Of a DNA stretch of 64,000 nucleotides, positions 53,100 through 64,000 are shown one piece after another. The notes under the pieces were generated by a model, which worked only from the letters and a program-made list of their open reading frames with translations, did not search any database and was not told the origin of the DNA. Origin of the DNA: Phytoseiulus persimilis (taxonomy: Eukaryota; Arthropoda; Arachnida; Mesostigmata; Phytoseiidae); contig CM075103.1 in assembly GCA_037576195.1 (NCBI GenBank), positions 17,050,001 through 17,114,000 on the forward strand, written 5' to 3'. The position numbers and the translations under genes are program-made. Every line of letters starts with the position of its first letter. Positions within the stretch are counted from its first letter, which is position 1.

Positions 53100-54160
53100 T
53101 TGTTTCTCATTCCATAACGAAATTGTGGGCGACGCCACGCAGAAACGCTACCGGATCGCGATCGTCGATACTCTGGACTAAAGTCAGGAGCTTTCGATCC
53201 GTTTCGAGGTACTTCCTCTTTTGCGTGGGGGGCTGGCATCCGGTGTTGTAGCGTTCGAGGGTAAAGTCTCTGTTCTGCTGCACTCTCCGCAATCCATCGA
53301 TGAATTTCCAAACCGACGGATGGCTGGCGCCGAATTCGCCCTGAAGTCGTCGATGGGCTGCCTCTGCAAAGTTGTTGTTCGGTCTCCCTTCTCAGGTCCT
53401 TTCGTACACTGACCACATAGAACGAGGAAACATGGGTTCTCCCCGCAGAACAGTTCCGTCCAAACGGACCGGCAGGATGCCTCTGACGTAAGTAAGCTCG
53501 AAGTAGGCGTACACAGGCTTCAGGTCATCGGGTAGAACTTCGAAGAGGTTCTCATCGTCTTTTCCAGACGATCAGGGCGAACAAATGCAAGGGCCGGGAT
53601 GAATCCTGGCCACAGCGCGAATTTAGCATCTCGATTGTACCGCGAAAGACGATTGAGACTAGATAACTTCCTCTCATGTTCTCGAAAAGATGGAACAAAC
53701 ACCCCTGTATTTCCGCGGTAGGGAACACGGCCTCGAAGGCTTTGATAACGCCCGTTTCGAAATCCATCGCGATTCAAGAGGGTCGAAATGTTGGGACCGC
53801 CTGCCTCAAGAGGTCGAGAATCTTCGTATAGGACGTCTCCTGCTTATCGCGTAAAGAGGCGTAACAGAGGGGGAGAAACCAAGGGCGCTTGATCGCCGCA
53901 GTCTGTTGATCGTTCTTCGGATGGAATCATGCTTGCGCAAGCATGCTTGTCCGGCGGCGGAGAGATGGGCAGTCAAATTGTGTGAGGACCTCTGCGGGAC
54001 TATCTTGACTACTTGAAGCCCGATATTTTATCATTGAGACCTTCTCTGCAACCTCAACCGCTGCCGCATACCCTCCATGATTGTGATGGCCACAAACTTT
54101 CACCACTTCGTCGGTTACCGTTAATGAATGCAACCTCCCTTGCACTCATTCTTGAATGTA
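53100..54160 (-). pseudogene. MULE transposase (FLYWCH type), decayed
   Basis: 54145-53930 holds the end of a FLYWCH zinc domain (QGRLHSLTVTDEVVKVCGHH NHGG). 53767-53550 holds the second-Asp and CLFH blocks (DFETGVIKAFEAVFP; EIQGCLFHLFENM). 53400-53110 holds the C-terminal block (LRRVQQNRDFTLERYNTGCQ; LQSIDDRDPVAFLRG in a variant form). Parts lie in at least three frames, so it is inactive. It may be the original transposase of the surrounding composite element. Confidence 0.65.
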
Positions 54161-56980
54161 CACCTCCAAAACTGTTTTCGTACCGGTCGGAGCTTGAGCG
54201 GTCCTTGGGTGTACAGATGACCCTCGGTGAGAGGATTTCTTCCGGTCACGTTCCGTGAAGGCATCCGGCCATGTGAAAAAGTACAATACACAAACTAGCA
54301 AAACTACTTGATCGATCCGTTGTGTCGCTCAAATTTGAATCTTCTGGGTACCGACCGTGGGCTGATAAGAGGGTGCGTCATTGGCCCAGAGCAGAAGGTT
54401 CACAAGAATGACTTCGGCACTCGGAAAACAACAAATCAGTCCATTCTCATCTCGCAGCGCATTCGGACGAGGGAAAAGCCTTTTTCTGACTCCGAGCATG
54501 CCGCGCTCCTTCCAAGACCTACCTGAGAATCCCGCGTGAAACGATCCCCTACGGATAACGGTCAGAAAGCACATATACTCAGGCATATGTGAGATCAACG
54601 AGAGTTGGGAGTCTTGTGGAGAAGTTGAGTTCCGGGAGAGCCACTAGGCTCCGAGTCTGAATCCGAAAGGCAACCGTTATCTGGGGGAAACCGTTGTCTG
54701 AGGGAGGATTTGCCGAATGAAAGATATTATAATCGAGGGATTGCAGGTGGTCTCGTAAGTCAAGCGTTCCAGTCATGACCCTTGCACACCCCAGCTGAGC
54801 ATCCGCCCTGAATGAGCCAGGAGGTTTCAGACCCTAGAATCCTGGAGATAAGGAACTCCCCAGATAATGAATCTCCACATGAAAGCCCCCGTAGTCGGCT
54901 CAAATGAGCATTCTGACGTGAGTATCACTTCCTGTTCGGTAATCGGAGTCAAATCCGGAGAAATCCGCTTGATCGGGAACATCCTCAAACTTCGTACATC
55001 AGTAGCTCAGTAGAATGAAAGGTTCCGTTTTCTGGGGGATTCGAGGGTTCATCGGAGGACGAAAAATTTATTCACAGCTACGTCGGCTCCATAAGAAACC
55101 TGTGAGTTCGCAAAGACTCTGAGGCACATGCTGGGTACTTCCGCTCACTATTCAGACGCGTCAGTTGAAGTAGGATTGACTTGTCCGGTTCGTCCCAGAA
55201 TAGTGCTCTGTGTAGCAGAGGGGCAAAATACCTCGGTTTGATCTCGCGAGAGAGATCTCCGTCGCTGGCTCGATCTCCGGCGTTCGGCGAATATCTCTGG
55301 CTGTTCAAACGCTCGAACGTTTGACATTTTAGACCCTTTTCCCGGAACAGACGGCAGATGCATCAGGGAATGTTGTTGTTAGTCAGGAGAGAGAAGTGCC
55401 TGCAATTGTCTGCGGTTCCTTCCGTGGTCTACAGAGCAGGTCACCCCGCCAAACTGGGTCCGAGAGTCTTAGACCTCTCGGGTATCACGGCTAGCGGAGC
55501 TCGGGTCGAAGAAGGAATCAAGCTATCGGGAAAATTGTTGTTCTTAGTCAGAGAGAGAAGTGCCAGCAATTGTCTGCGGTTGAGAAAGGCTCAAGCTATC
55601 GGGAATGCGAAGACATGATACAAATTGCTCGTTCAGTGAATTTAGCGGAGACTGCGATCCCGAAACGAGATGGAAAAGATGTGCGGGGTACTGAATATCT
55701 GAGCCTCGGTATGCCGTTTAGATCTAGTAGTAACGATGCGCGTCTCTTCGACTTCGAGGTGCTCAATTTCATCCTACGCACGGTTTGTCCCCCAACAAGA
55801 ATCCGAACCGAACTGAAGTCGCGATCTCGGGAGGAGCAGCTGATTCGGAAAACCTGCTCCTTCGAGTCGCCGAGATAACGCTTTCGAAACCTTGCGGTGG
55901 AATAACCGCTGCAAAGCCCAATCGCAAGTCACGAAATCTTCGGACACAACTGCATAATCTAGAACCACCTAGATCAACTTGTTTGGAGGCCCTCTCATCC
56001 GATTGATATGGTCAGAAACTTCGGGTCAACGTCTCGCGATGCTCTCAGATTCCTCGCCCTCCTTTGGGGATCATGTCTCAAACTGTCAATGCTTTCCTCG
56101 ATGTCCTTCCTCGAGCAGCTCCCAGCTCCCTCTGACTCCAAGTCGCTGCGTTCGGTCATCATCGTTTGCTGTGCGAGTGCATTCGAGATTCCCGTTTCCT
56201 TGTAGGACTTCATCACGATTCTTCAATGGATGCCTCAACATGCGGGTGCGACGCACATGATGGCTACTTCTACTGTGCTTGGTGTCTTCATTTACCGGAT
56301 GCGTAGACCTTCCATCTAGAAGATTGAGTCCACCGCGTACATTTCTCTCTCATTGAATCTCTGAGTGGCTTGCTGAGGGAAAAATCAAGAGGCCGCAGGT
56401 GATGAGCGAGATCTCCAGGAATGATTGCTGGCGAGTCCTCCTTTCGGAACCGTGTAAGAACTTCGTTTATCGGGAGCCATAACACAAGATGTCAATAGTT
56501 TCGGCGAGCAAACGAAATATGCCGAGCAGAGTCGATCGTCTCATAATTTCCGACTGTTCAGCTCGAATATCATTAGATCACATTTCCCCCGGAACATTGT
56601 CTCTGCACATTCGCTGTGCCGAACTGAATGCTGAGAGAAACTTTAACGTCTGTCAGTTCATTTCTGTCCAGCGCCAAATTCCAGATCTCAGTCCTCCATA
56701 GTCCTGCTTATCAGGTATTACGCTTTCACGAAAAATCATATGCTTTTCAGATGAGATACACCCTCGAATTTGGAGCTCGGTTGAAACTTGCGGTTCATTG
56801 CGGTCACAACCGCGATCCGCATGCGATTATTGGCCGCAATAACCGCAAATTATTCGCGGTCATGGCGGTTATTAACCGCGGTTGAATAACCGTTTCAAAG
56901 CCTAGTCGGAATACACGAAAACCGTTCGACGATTCAAAACGCTTCATGATGCAGAAATCGCATTAGGTTTCATAGCCGGG
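54161..56980. other. No recognisable gene
   Basis: Holds a direct repeat of about 45 bp (55370-55410 and 55530-55580, with AATTGTCTGCGGTT) and an AACCGC-rich dyad at 56790-56895. No coding motif seen. The 10-bp MULE duplication CATAGCCGGG ends it. Confidence 0.4.
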
Positions 56981-59900
56981 AGGCGGCAACAAGGCCCCAA
57001 TGTTTACAGTCTGTTCAGGTGGATGGTGCATTCGCTCGACGCTCCTCCGTGAGCGGCGCGGTGCTATATGCCCTGCGAAATCAGTGGTAGGAGCCGCCAT
57101 CTCAGCGGAGCGTTCGATCGGCTGCCAGCTGGCGTGCGGCAGCCCCTCAAGCGCGATCATGGAATTGAATCAAGCATTGAATTGAGTCATCCGAAGAACA
57201 CATTCTCCTGCGGCATTCGAAACGGCTAGACTAATACTTGGAGACATAATAAACCCGGGAATATATGATTCCCCTCAGGTCAGGAGGAGGGAAGATCAGG
57301 TTTCACGGAATGCTCGAGTCTCAATAATTGGGGCTGTATGCATCCAGCAGTGACATGAGCCATCTGAGATAGGGTGTTCCATGGCGCTCTACCGAACGGG
57401 AATCGCAGGTTAACCAAGAAAAGCAGAGGAGCGTCGGAGCCAGACACCGATCGTTGGACTTCGGTCTGACCTGGCTGTGGAGATTCGTGGAGATGGTGTT
57501 TGGTACTTTTAAGGCGAATTCGGGGATGTCAGCTGGTTTGGGGAAACTCTTCAATCAACGATTGACCAAATTTTGTCGTTTCGCACTTTTTCCTTGTCCG
57601 CTGACGATCCCTCATGCACTGAGGGCACAGTTTGATCGGAAGCCGATCCGCAACCTATAGGGGAAACCACCTGCGACGCGGATCGAGCTTCGATTGATAA
57701 GAAGAACAGTCTGAAGGGAACTCTGGAGAATGGAAACGGCGTGTAAACACGCATTTGAACGTTCCACGACGGTCGGTGTCTCCGAAGTGTGTGAATAAAC
57801 GTCAGTTCGAAACCTCTGAGGGAACTTATATCGCACATTTCGCAAGGGAGGGTCGACCGGGAAAACCATGTCATAGCGAATCAGCGTTGTGCAAGGTCTC
57901 ACTGTAGTTTATCGCGAAGATCGCCGAATTCCAAATCAGAGGCTTAGTTTCCCGTTGTGCGCTCACGCTTGGCTCCATCCATCGAAGATCTTTGCTCGAC
58001 ATGGCCAACGCAAACAGCTTCAAAAGGTCCCGAGTCTCCGTTCTCGGACTCGGCGACTCCTGGTGCCACGAAGCAGGTCTCTATAACTTCGATGGCCAGC
58101 ATGGTACGTCTGCTTTCTTCTTCCACCTGAAGCGACGGGACGCTGATGGACGGTTCAATGATCTGAGGTGTAAATCTTACAAAGACTCAACAGTCAAATG
58201 TCGAGTGATAGCGAGGATCACACCGACTGGCGAGATCCTCAAGGTTTCGGGCATTCACAATCATTTGCCGGACGCCGAAGGCTATGGAGTAGAGTTCCGG
58301 GAGGCGAGGAGAGACATGATCTCGGATATCAGAGAAAATCCCCGCAAAACGTCCCGCGAAGGTCATACTCGAACACCGCCGAAAACTCCCAATCGATCCT
58401 GCTTCACAAATTGTACCCGTGAAGCAGGCTCGAACCCTCCGTCTTCACGCGAGCAAGATGCGACCGACCATGGTGAAGTCTCTGCGTGAGTTGCACGTCA
58501 AAATTTCCTCAGATGACATCCCCGGTTTCACTTCGACCAGTGACCACCAGCGTATCCTGAGCTTCTATAGCCCCGAGTTCGAAACTGTTGTTCTGACAAC
58601 AGTGACCCTACTCAGGCTCTCCAACGAAGCAGCTGTGATTCACGCAGACGCCACCTATAAAACCGCACCCCGGAAGATCTGTAAGCAACTGTTCACCATT
58701 CATGGGAACTGGAACCAGTATGTGGGCATGGTCCGCCTGCGCTTTCATGAATAAGGCGAACTTCGAAGCTTATCAGTGGGTCTTCCAGTGCTTGAAGCAG
58801 AACTCGCCAGGGCCATTCAACATTCCAGCCTACATGGGAGACTGGGATGACGCAATGCGCAAGGCTGTCCGCCGCGAATTCCCCGAAGCGAGACTCTATG
58901 GATGCTTGTTTCCATTATTCTCAAAGTCTGGTGCGAAAAGCCAGCAGCCCTGCAGTGGGCTTGGCGAACGATATCCGCCGTCCAGGGGAAATTCTCTCTA
59001 CCTTCCTTGCCTTCGCTGCACTGCCTCTGCTGCCCGCACCCTTGATTCAAGGTGCGTTCAACTACTTCGCGAATCAAGCTCAGGATTTTGAACGTCGGCT
59101 TCACTCCATTCCTCAATTACGTTTCCTCGTATTGGCTCCATCAAATCGGCCCAGAGGATCTTTCTGTATATAGGATGCGTAAGCGAACGAATAACGACGT
59201 CGAATCTAACAATGCGAATCTTCTACGCGAAGCTGGTGTCCATGGCCCTTGCTGGGACCTCGTCTCGGTCCTCGTGAACGCCGCTCAGGATGTTCCCGTT
59301 AATCATGCGATCCACCAGCGCGGGGAACCGCACATTCTCTCCCGACCGAGCAAAGTCACGAGAGCCAACGACGACAGAATCCAAGCGTCTTGGAATCTCT
59401 TAGACGAAGGAGAAATCGACGACATTCAATTCATTAACCGAGTCAAATATAGAGTGGGCAAGAAGAATATCTTGCCGAATCTCACTGGCCCTGATCCGAG
59501 AGATCCAGGCTTGCTGGCGTGGCTAAGTGATGCGGCGTCCCAGAACGCGCACACCTCGGACTCGACAGAGTCGGATCAGTCAGGAGCCCAGTTTTCTTAG
59601 GAGACTCCTGGACGACGACTCCGACTCGGAAACCTGACTCTCGCTTCCCGAAGAAAGCCCGGACTCGTAGGAGCTGATTTGTGCTAGACTGACCGATTAG
59701 TTCGATTGGTCTTGAAATCTGACAGAGCTTCATTGTGCCATGGTTCATATCATAGTTTATACCATATATTCTCGTAGACTGCTATCACATAATATAAACG
59801 CGTTAACTCTGATGACATCATAAACACTCGTAACGGAATGAGACCGGCCCGACCGAATGTCCGAGCATGATTCCGATCCGATTCCCATTCCGATTCGAGA

Positions 59901-60351
59901 GGTTTTCTTTCCTGGCTGTTTTCTCGTGGGACTCGTTGTTCTCGCACGCAGGAACATTGCTATCCTCTTACTGCATTGTCCGTTCCAGGATATGCAAAAA
60001 GCATTGCCTTCGACGGGTTCACGTCCAGGTTAAAAACACTGACCAGTCGACATCACTTGAGCGCCAAGATTCGCAATACCTAGGCTCGGCAACTTCCCTT
60101 GTGGCTGCCGTCCGTCTAGCTCTCTCGAATCCTGTAGAAAAGGCGCTTTCCTCGGATGATTTCATTCTACGCGTGATTCAATCCCAACATCGCGCAGCAC
60201 CGGCTGTTAGCTCATCGAAAGCTCCGCTAAGGCGACGGGCTCCTTCCCATATCTCGCCGGCACCTAGGAGCGCCCGCTCACGGAGAGCATGAACGAATGC
60301 ATCCATCCGCCTGAACGGACTGTAAACATTGGGCCCTATTACCTACACCCT
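56981..60351 (+). mobile_element. MULE element with 10-bp target duplication
   Basis: Flanked by CATAGCCGGG (56971-56980 and 60352-60361). The inverted repeats are about 150 bp, with ATGTTTACAGTC and GTTCAGG near the tips and GCGGAGC.TTCGAT further in. The transposase lies in the middle on the + strand. Size 3.4 kb. Long TIRs and a 9-10-bp duplication fit Mutator-like elements. Confidence 0.8.
57992..59600 (+). pseudogene. MULE transposase (FLYWCH type) of the 56981 element
   Basis: The first frame (57992-58489, 165 codons) holds a FLYWCH-like zinc domain (RCKSYKDSTVKCRVIARI ... SGIHNHLPDAE). The second (58419-58754) holds VIHADATYKTAPRKICKQL, the first Asp. From about 58745 another frame gives AFMNKANFEAYQWVFQCLKQ, AYMGDWDDAMRKAVRREF (second Asp) and GCLFPLFS. 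The last frame (59052-59600) has RTNNDVESNNANLLREAG and an acidic end. Two to three frameshifts break it, but all the main blocks are present in order. It is a fairly young copy of the FLYWCH MULE group. Confidence 0.8.
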
Positions 60352-60689
60352 CATAGCCGGGATACAAACATGACCTGAAAAATCTGGAACCTGAAATCCA
60401 TCTCGACTCGAGAAAATCAAAACCGGCGTAAGTCCGAGACCGACGTAAGTCAAAACGACATGAGTCGAGACCCTACTGTACTTAATTTATTCTGTGAGGA
60501 TGCTGCCAGTGATGCCCGACAAGAGCTCCGTGGCTATGCCGGGGATCAAACCCGGAACGCCGGCCTTTGCGGTTGCGAGGCGATGACCCTAGTAGTCTGC
60601 CACCCATATCACGATCATCGACAGAGTGACATCAGATACGATTGAGTTGCGATTTGTTGGACCGGCGTTCTCCGGTACCTTGAACCCTC

Positions 60690-60860
60690 GCGCCAAGTCG
60701 TCCGCGCCAAATCGTCTGCGCCAAGTTGTCCGCGCTAAATCGTCTGCGCCAAGTTGTCCGCGCCAAATCGTCTGCGCCAAGTTGTCCGCGCCAAATCGTC
60801 TGCGCCAAGTTGTCCGCGCAAATCGTCTGCGCCAAGTTGTCCGCGCCAAATTGTCCTAGA
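60690..60860. repeat. 28-bp minisatellite, right subterminal end
   Basis: About six units made of two 14-mers, GCCAAGTTGTCCGC and GCCAAATCGTCTGC. It lies at the right end of the composite element and is inverted relative to 52596-52690. Confidence 0.85.
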
Positions 60861-60871
60861 CCGGGTGAGGC

Positions 60872-61596
60872 TTCCCATGAAGCACAGCTGCGTACGAGTT
60901 CATTCTTCGTACGCAGCAGAGGCACCATGGGCTTGCAGTCCGAAGGCGTTCGGTTGTATGTTATTCTCTCGTATGCTGGCGCCGGCCTGTCGCCGGTAAC
61001 CAGTTCCTGAAGGTCTCTCTCGAGGACGCGGAGTACAGAATCCTCTCAGTCAGACCATAGTTCGACGGGGCGAAACACTGGGCTGAACAGCCTCTCTGAT
61101 TGTTGACTCCGCGACTCGAGATGAGACTCGTGGTTTCGTGTATTCACAGCATGATCCGGTGTTCAAGTGTTGATCATGGAGATACACCTCGGTCACGGGT
61201 AGCGGCGTCGTTTTTCTTTGAGTCCAGGCGGATGAATTTCTCTGCCGGTTGGTTTTATGGTGTTTGAACTTTCAGGGGATAAGGAGGGAGATGTTGGATC
61301 TCGGGATCCTTAGAGAATAATTGGGCCATCCGACAGTTTAGATCTGGGCTCATGATGTCCTTTGATGTCACCGTGTGGATTTCCATCGACATCGGGGTTC
61401 TTGAGTTGGTTGTTGTATTGCGTATTTGTTGGGACATGTGGGATCATGTTCTTTCCGCCTGTGAGCGTTGGCGCGAGAGGACAGGTTTGGCGCGGAGTGC
61501 TGTAAGCTGATTGGCCGGCTCCCCGCGCGCCGGAACTGGCCTGAGCCGACACCATACGGTGCCGCACGGGGATTTGGATGCGATGGGTGTGTCAGT
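60872..61596. other. No recognisable gene
   Basis: A small dyad (GTACGAGTTCATTCTTCGTAC) at 60893. Nothing else recognised. Confidence 0.4.
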
Positions 61597-62028
61597 CGAT
61601 TCGAGCGCGGATCGATTTGAGCCCAGGATCGATTTGAGCGCAGTTGATTCGAGCGCAGTTGATTCGAGCGCAGTCGAATTGAGCGCTGTCGATTTGAGCG
61701 CAACGAATTCACTCGCGCAGCTGTGTATGTGGAGTATGATATGAAGGAAGAGGAAAATCCCTCACCTTTCCGCCGATTGCAGACTACTCGATGAACAGAG
61801 AAAGTACGGTTGCTCGGGGTAATATGGAGAGGAGGATTTGAACGACGGAATGAGATGCCTCGGTGACGACATTCCTCCGATGAATCAGACGAAGGAACAT
61901 AGCTTGGCTCGAGAAGGGGAAATGTTTTTGATGAGGTTTTCTGATTGATTGAGGAGTTTTCAAATCAACTGCGCTTAGATCGACCTCGCTCAAAGCAACT
62001 GCGCTCAAATCGATCCGCGCTCAAATCG
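61597..62028. mobile_element. Short TIR element with 15-bp subterminal repeats
   Basis: Inverted ends start CGATTYGAGCGCGGATCGAT, followed on both sides by several 15-bp units of GATTTGAGCGCAGTT type (61612-61700 and inverted 61967-62028). Possible 3-bp duplication AGT. 432 bp, no coding. Structurally like the ends of the composite element but different in sequence. Confidence 0.6.
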
Positions 62029-62846
62029 AGTAGCACCTGCGATTGGATCGGGGGGCACGACAGTGAAACGGTTTTCGCTTTGGCCTAGATGCCGACGGTC
62101 CACGCTCTTGAAACCTGTTTATCTGTGTGCGAGTTGGAGCATCCCGGTTTAACTTTGAGCATGGCGTGCAGAGACAGCGTGAGCGAGCACTAGCTGCGAC
62201 TGCAGGCTCGTCACCAGAGGGCCTTACTACATGAGACGCCCCCGAGGTCGAACGCCACTCGTGTTCCACGAAGGGCGCTCGTCGGTCAGCATCACAATCC
62301 TTGATGAGACGTCGTCGGAAGGGAGCTCGAAGAGGTGAGCGTCGAAGATCCGTTGCCTCAGGAGAAACGGGCCCAACCCGTTGAGGTTGTCCGCCCCAAA
62401 GATCCAGAGGGCTCAGGATTCAGGAGCTGGCCCTGACGAGAAACACGGCTTTTCTCGTGAGCCCCTCGGCGCACCTCTGTGGCATAAGATATTGCATGAT
62501 GCCGGAGGACGAGGGCCACAGTGAGTTGCACAGAGCGGAACTCAACAACGTTAACGATGAGCCCTGAAGTCGCGGTGGTACCGCGCGTCCTCGCTTCCGG
62601 TGGGTGCGCTGGCTGTGGCTGATTCTGTCCGCGACTCTCATCATTGTTGGAGTCGCCAGCGGAGTTGTGGAGTTAGAGAGCCCAGGAGGCGGAGCCGACG
62701 GAAGTCAACGACAATCCCGTCTGACGCCTGTCTGCGTCAGACGGGATTGACTGATATTTTTCCTCGGATTTATGTGGCCTGTATCGTAGGACCCAGCGAC
62801 ATATAATTGGGTTTCTGTTCTCAGGGCTATCTACTATTGAGTACAC
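62029..62846. other. No recognisable gene; one strong hairpin
   Basis: A perfect 16-bp stem with 6-base loop at 62712-62749 (CAATCCCGTCTGACGC and its complement). No coding motif seen. Confidence 0.5.
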
Positions 62847-63240
62847 TTAGTGTCGGCGTAATTGGCGTAACTCTCTTTTCATTGCGTCCACCCATTTTGG
62901 GGCGTCGACCGATTTCATGGCCTGTCCATACGTGGGTTCGAACGCTTCATTTGGGCGTGCTTCAAACCGTTTTGGTGGACTCAGTCTTGTCCTATCTCGT
63001 AGGGTCATTGTGGTTCGTGACGTTGTGACAGGTGTAGGAGAGTTTGAGGTGGGTTCTGCGTCGGGCAGAGTCGCCTCATCTTCTGAGGTTAGAGCGGGTA
63101 AGTCAGCAGAGTCACCCTGGTGGAGAGGATTTTCTCTCTCGTCGGAACTGCTTTCAATATCGGAGCAAAACACGAGGTTTCTTAGGGAAGCGGGCTCACT
63201 CGTGCGCGTGGTATGGGTTGTGCAAGGAATTTGACATTTT
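62847..63240 (-). pseudogene. Copia-type pol fragment
   Basis: 108 residues. LRDRTRLSPPKRFEARPNEA and SVDAPKWVDAMKRELRQLRR match the linker between integrase and reverse transcriptase of Copia pol. A fragment of an old LTR element, unrelated in detail to the one at 18089. No LTR nearby. Confidence 0.55.
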
Positions 63241-63440
63241 TCGAGCTAAGGGGGCAATAGCCCCCCAGACATTTTTGGCTATAGCCCCCCCCCAAAAAAA
63301 TCTAGTTCATACCGCCTCTGTGCGCACTTGGATCCCGATTTTATTGATCAGTCATCGGCTTAAGTGAGAGATTTTAACAGCGCTCAAAAACCTGTCGAGC
63401 TTCCAAGCGGTGACGTGGTGAATGGGTTAGGCATCTATGA

Positions 63441-64000
63441 AACCCGGTACTGCCCAGACTGCCACGTGATCCTACCACGAGCTCCTTGAGAAACATCTCA
63501 TGAAGGCGAACAAAAATGCCATCTACATCAGTGGGAAGTTCCAGAGCGAAGTGATCAAGACCATCGGCAGTATCATCCGAAGGAAAATCGTGGCCGGGGT
63601 GAGGACCTTTAGGTTTTTCTCCGTCCTCGCCGACGAATCGAGAGATTTCGGAAAGATAGATCAAATGACAGTGTGTCTGCGATACGTTGCCGTGAGCGGT
63701 GGCCACCGAGTTGTGAAAGAGGCTTTCCTCCAGTTCACCGACGTTCCTGACAAAACAGGTGCGGGGTTAGCTCGAGCCATCCTGGGCATCCTCGAACTAG
63801 AAGGACTAGATGCGAGGTACTTTAGGGGCCAGGGGTACGTCGGCTGCAGTGCTATGAAAGGAATTCATACAGGTGTGCGGGCTGAAATAAAATCCGTGGT
63901 GCCCCAGGCGCTGTACTTCCACTGCCTGAACCTCGTGCTGGTACATTCAAATGAGCTCGTGAGCATCCGGTTGGCGGCTGGCGTCGCACAGCGGTCGGGA
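63441..64000 (+). CDS. hAT-type transposase (DUF4371-like), runs off the window
   Basis: Open from 63441 to the end of the window, about 186 codons without a stop. A first plausible Met is at 63501. Blocks: YISGKFQSEVIKTIGSIIRR, FFSVLADESRDFGKIDQMTV (a catalytic Asp), CLRYVAV, EGLDARYFRGQGYVGCSAMK and LYFHCLNLVLVHSNELV. These follow the order DES...CRGQGYDGA...HC.NL of the DUF4371/hAT proteins. Two family positions are changed (CRGQGYD is FRGQGYV; the first H of HCxxH is kept). The N-terminal zinc finger and C-terminal dimerisation domain are outside or missing. Confidence 0.75.

Larger units (their letters stand above)
52589..60863. mobile_element. 8.3-kb composite TIR element containing MULE sequences
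   Basis: Flanked by GGTGAGGC at 52581-52588 and 60864-60871. The tips are inverted (CGG.C..GGACAATTTGGCG) and run on into 14-bp subterminal repeats of GGACAAYTTGGCGC type on both sides. Inside are a decayed minus-strand MULE transposase (53100-54160) and a complete nested MULE (56981-60351). Without the latter the element is about 4.9 kb. MULEs usually make 9-bp duplications, so the assignment of the outer element to MULE is uncertain. Confidence 0.6.

Noticed and set aside
60690-60860. Regular short repeats resembling a CRISPR array
   Set aside because: Units are contiguous, diverged and without unique spacers, and the context is eukaryotic transposons.

Overview
This 64 kb window is eukaryotic and is made mostly of transposable elements inserted into one another. 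An arthropod is the best guess. The supports are an R1-type LINE, mariner, Tc1, piggyBac, Merlin, MULE and hAT sequences, a short CCTAA-type (TTAGG) telomere-like stretch, introns of about 80 bp, and roughly balanced base composition. A chelicerate such as a mite or tick is possible, but nothing here proves it. No intact host gene was found.

The only clear host-derived sequences are broken. The first is a KDM4/JMJD2-type histone lysine demethylase on the + strand, with exons at about 14.8-16.2 kb and 37.8-38.6 kb. Its iron, zinc and cofactor residues are kept, but two exons carry in-frame TAG codons and one is split by a LINE. The second is a SENP/Ulp1-type SUMO protease domain on the - strand near 50.6-51.1 kb, with frameshifts.

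Layout. 0.1-0.75 kb: Harbinger/ISL2EU-like transposase remnant. 2.4-3.5 kb: element with an 8-bp target duplication. 4.0-9.6 kb: old Ty3/gypsy element carrying two copies of a tRNA-derived SINE. 12.7-14.2 kb: element with terminal inverted repeats (TIRs), with a second inverted copy at 17.4-33.5 kb. 15.0-16.1 kb: R1-type LINE. 16.3-17.4 kb: full-length mariner with two stops. 18.1-32.6 kb: a very young Copia element with 99.6% identical LTRs. It carries a second, even younger Ty3/gypsy element with identical LTRs, and three extra open frames after pol. 33.1 kb: full-length SINE copy. 34.2-35.2 kb: Merlin transposase. 38.6-39.0 kb: MULE piece. 39.1-42.1 kb: 45-bp satellite. 43.7-44.8 kb: MULE. 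44.8-48.7 kb: Transib-like element holding a piggyBac and a hAT-like element. 48.9-50.2 kb: Tc1. 52.6-60.9 kb: 8.3-kb composite containing two MULEs. 61.6-62.0 kb: short inverted-repeat element. 62.8-63.2 kb: Copia fragment. 63.4 kb to the end: hAT transposase.

Many insertions keep readable target-site duplications, so their order can be worked out: GTAGA for Copia, CTCA for the nested gypsy, 10-14 bp for the SINEs, 14 bp for the LINE, CGACG for the Transib-like element, 8 bp for the hAT-like elements and 10 bp for the MULE. The strongest candidates for something new are the enlarged Copia element, with a signal-peptide membrane protein frame, a coiled-coil frame and an antisense frame; the Transib-like ends that resemble recombination signal sequences; and the SINE family.
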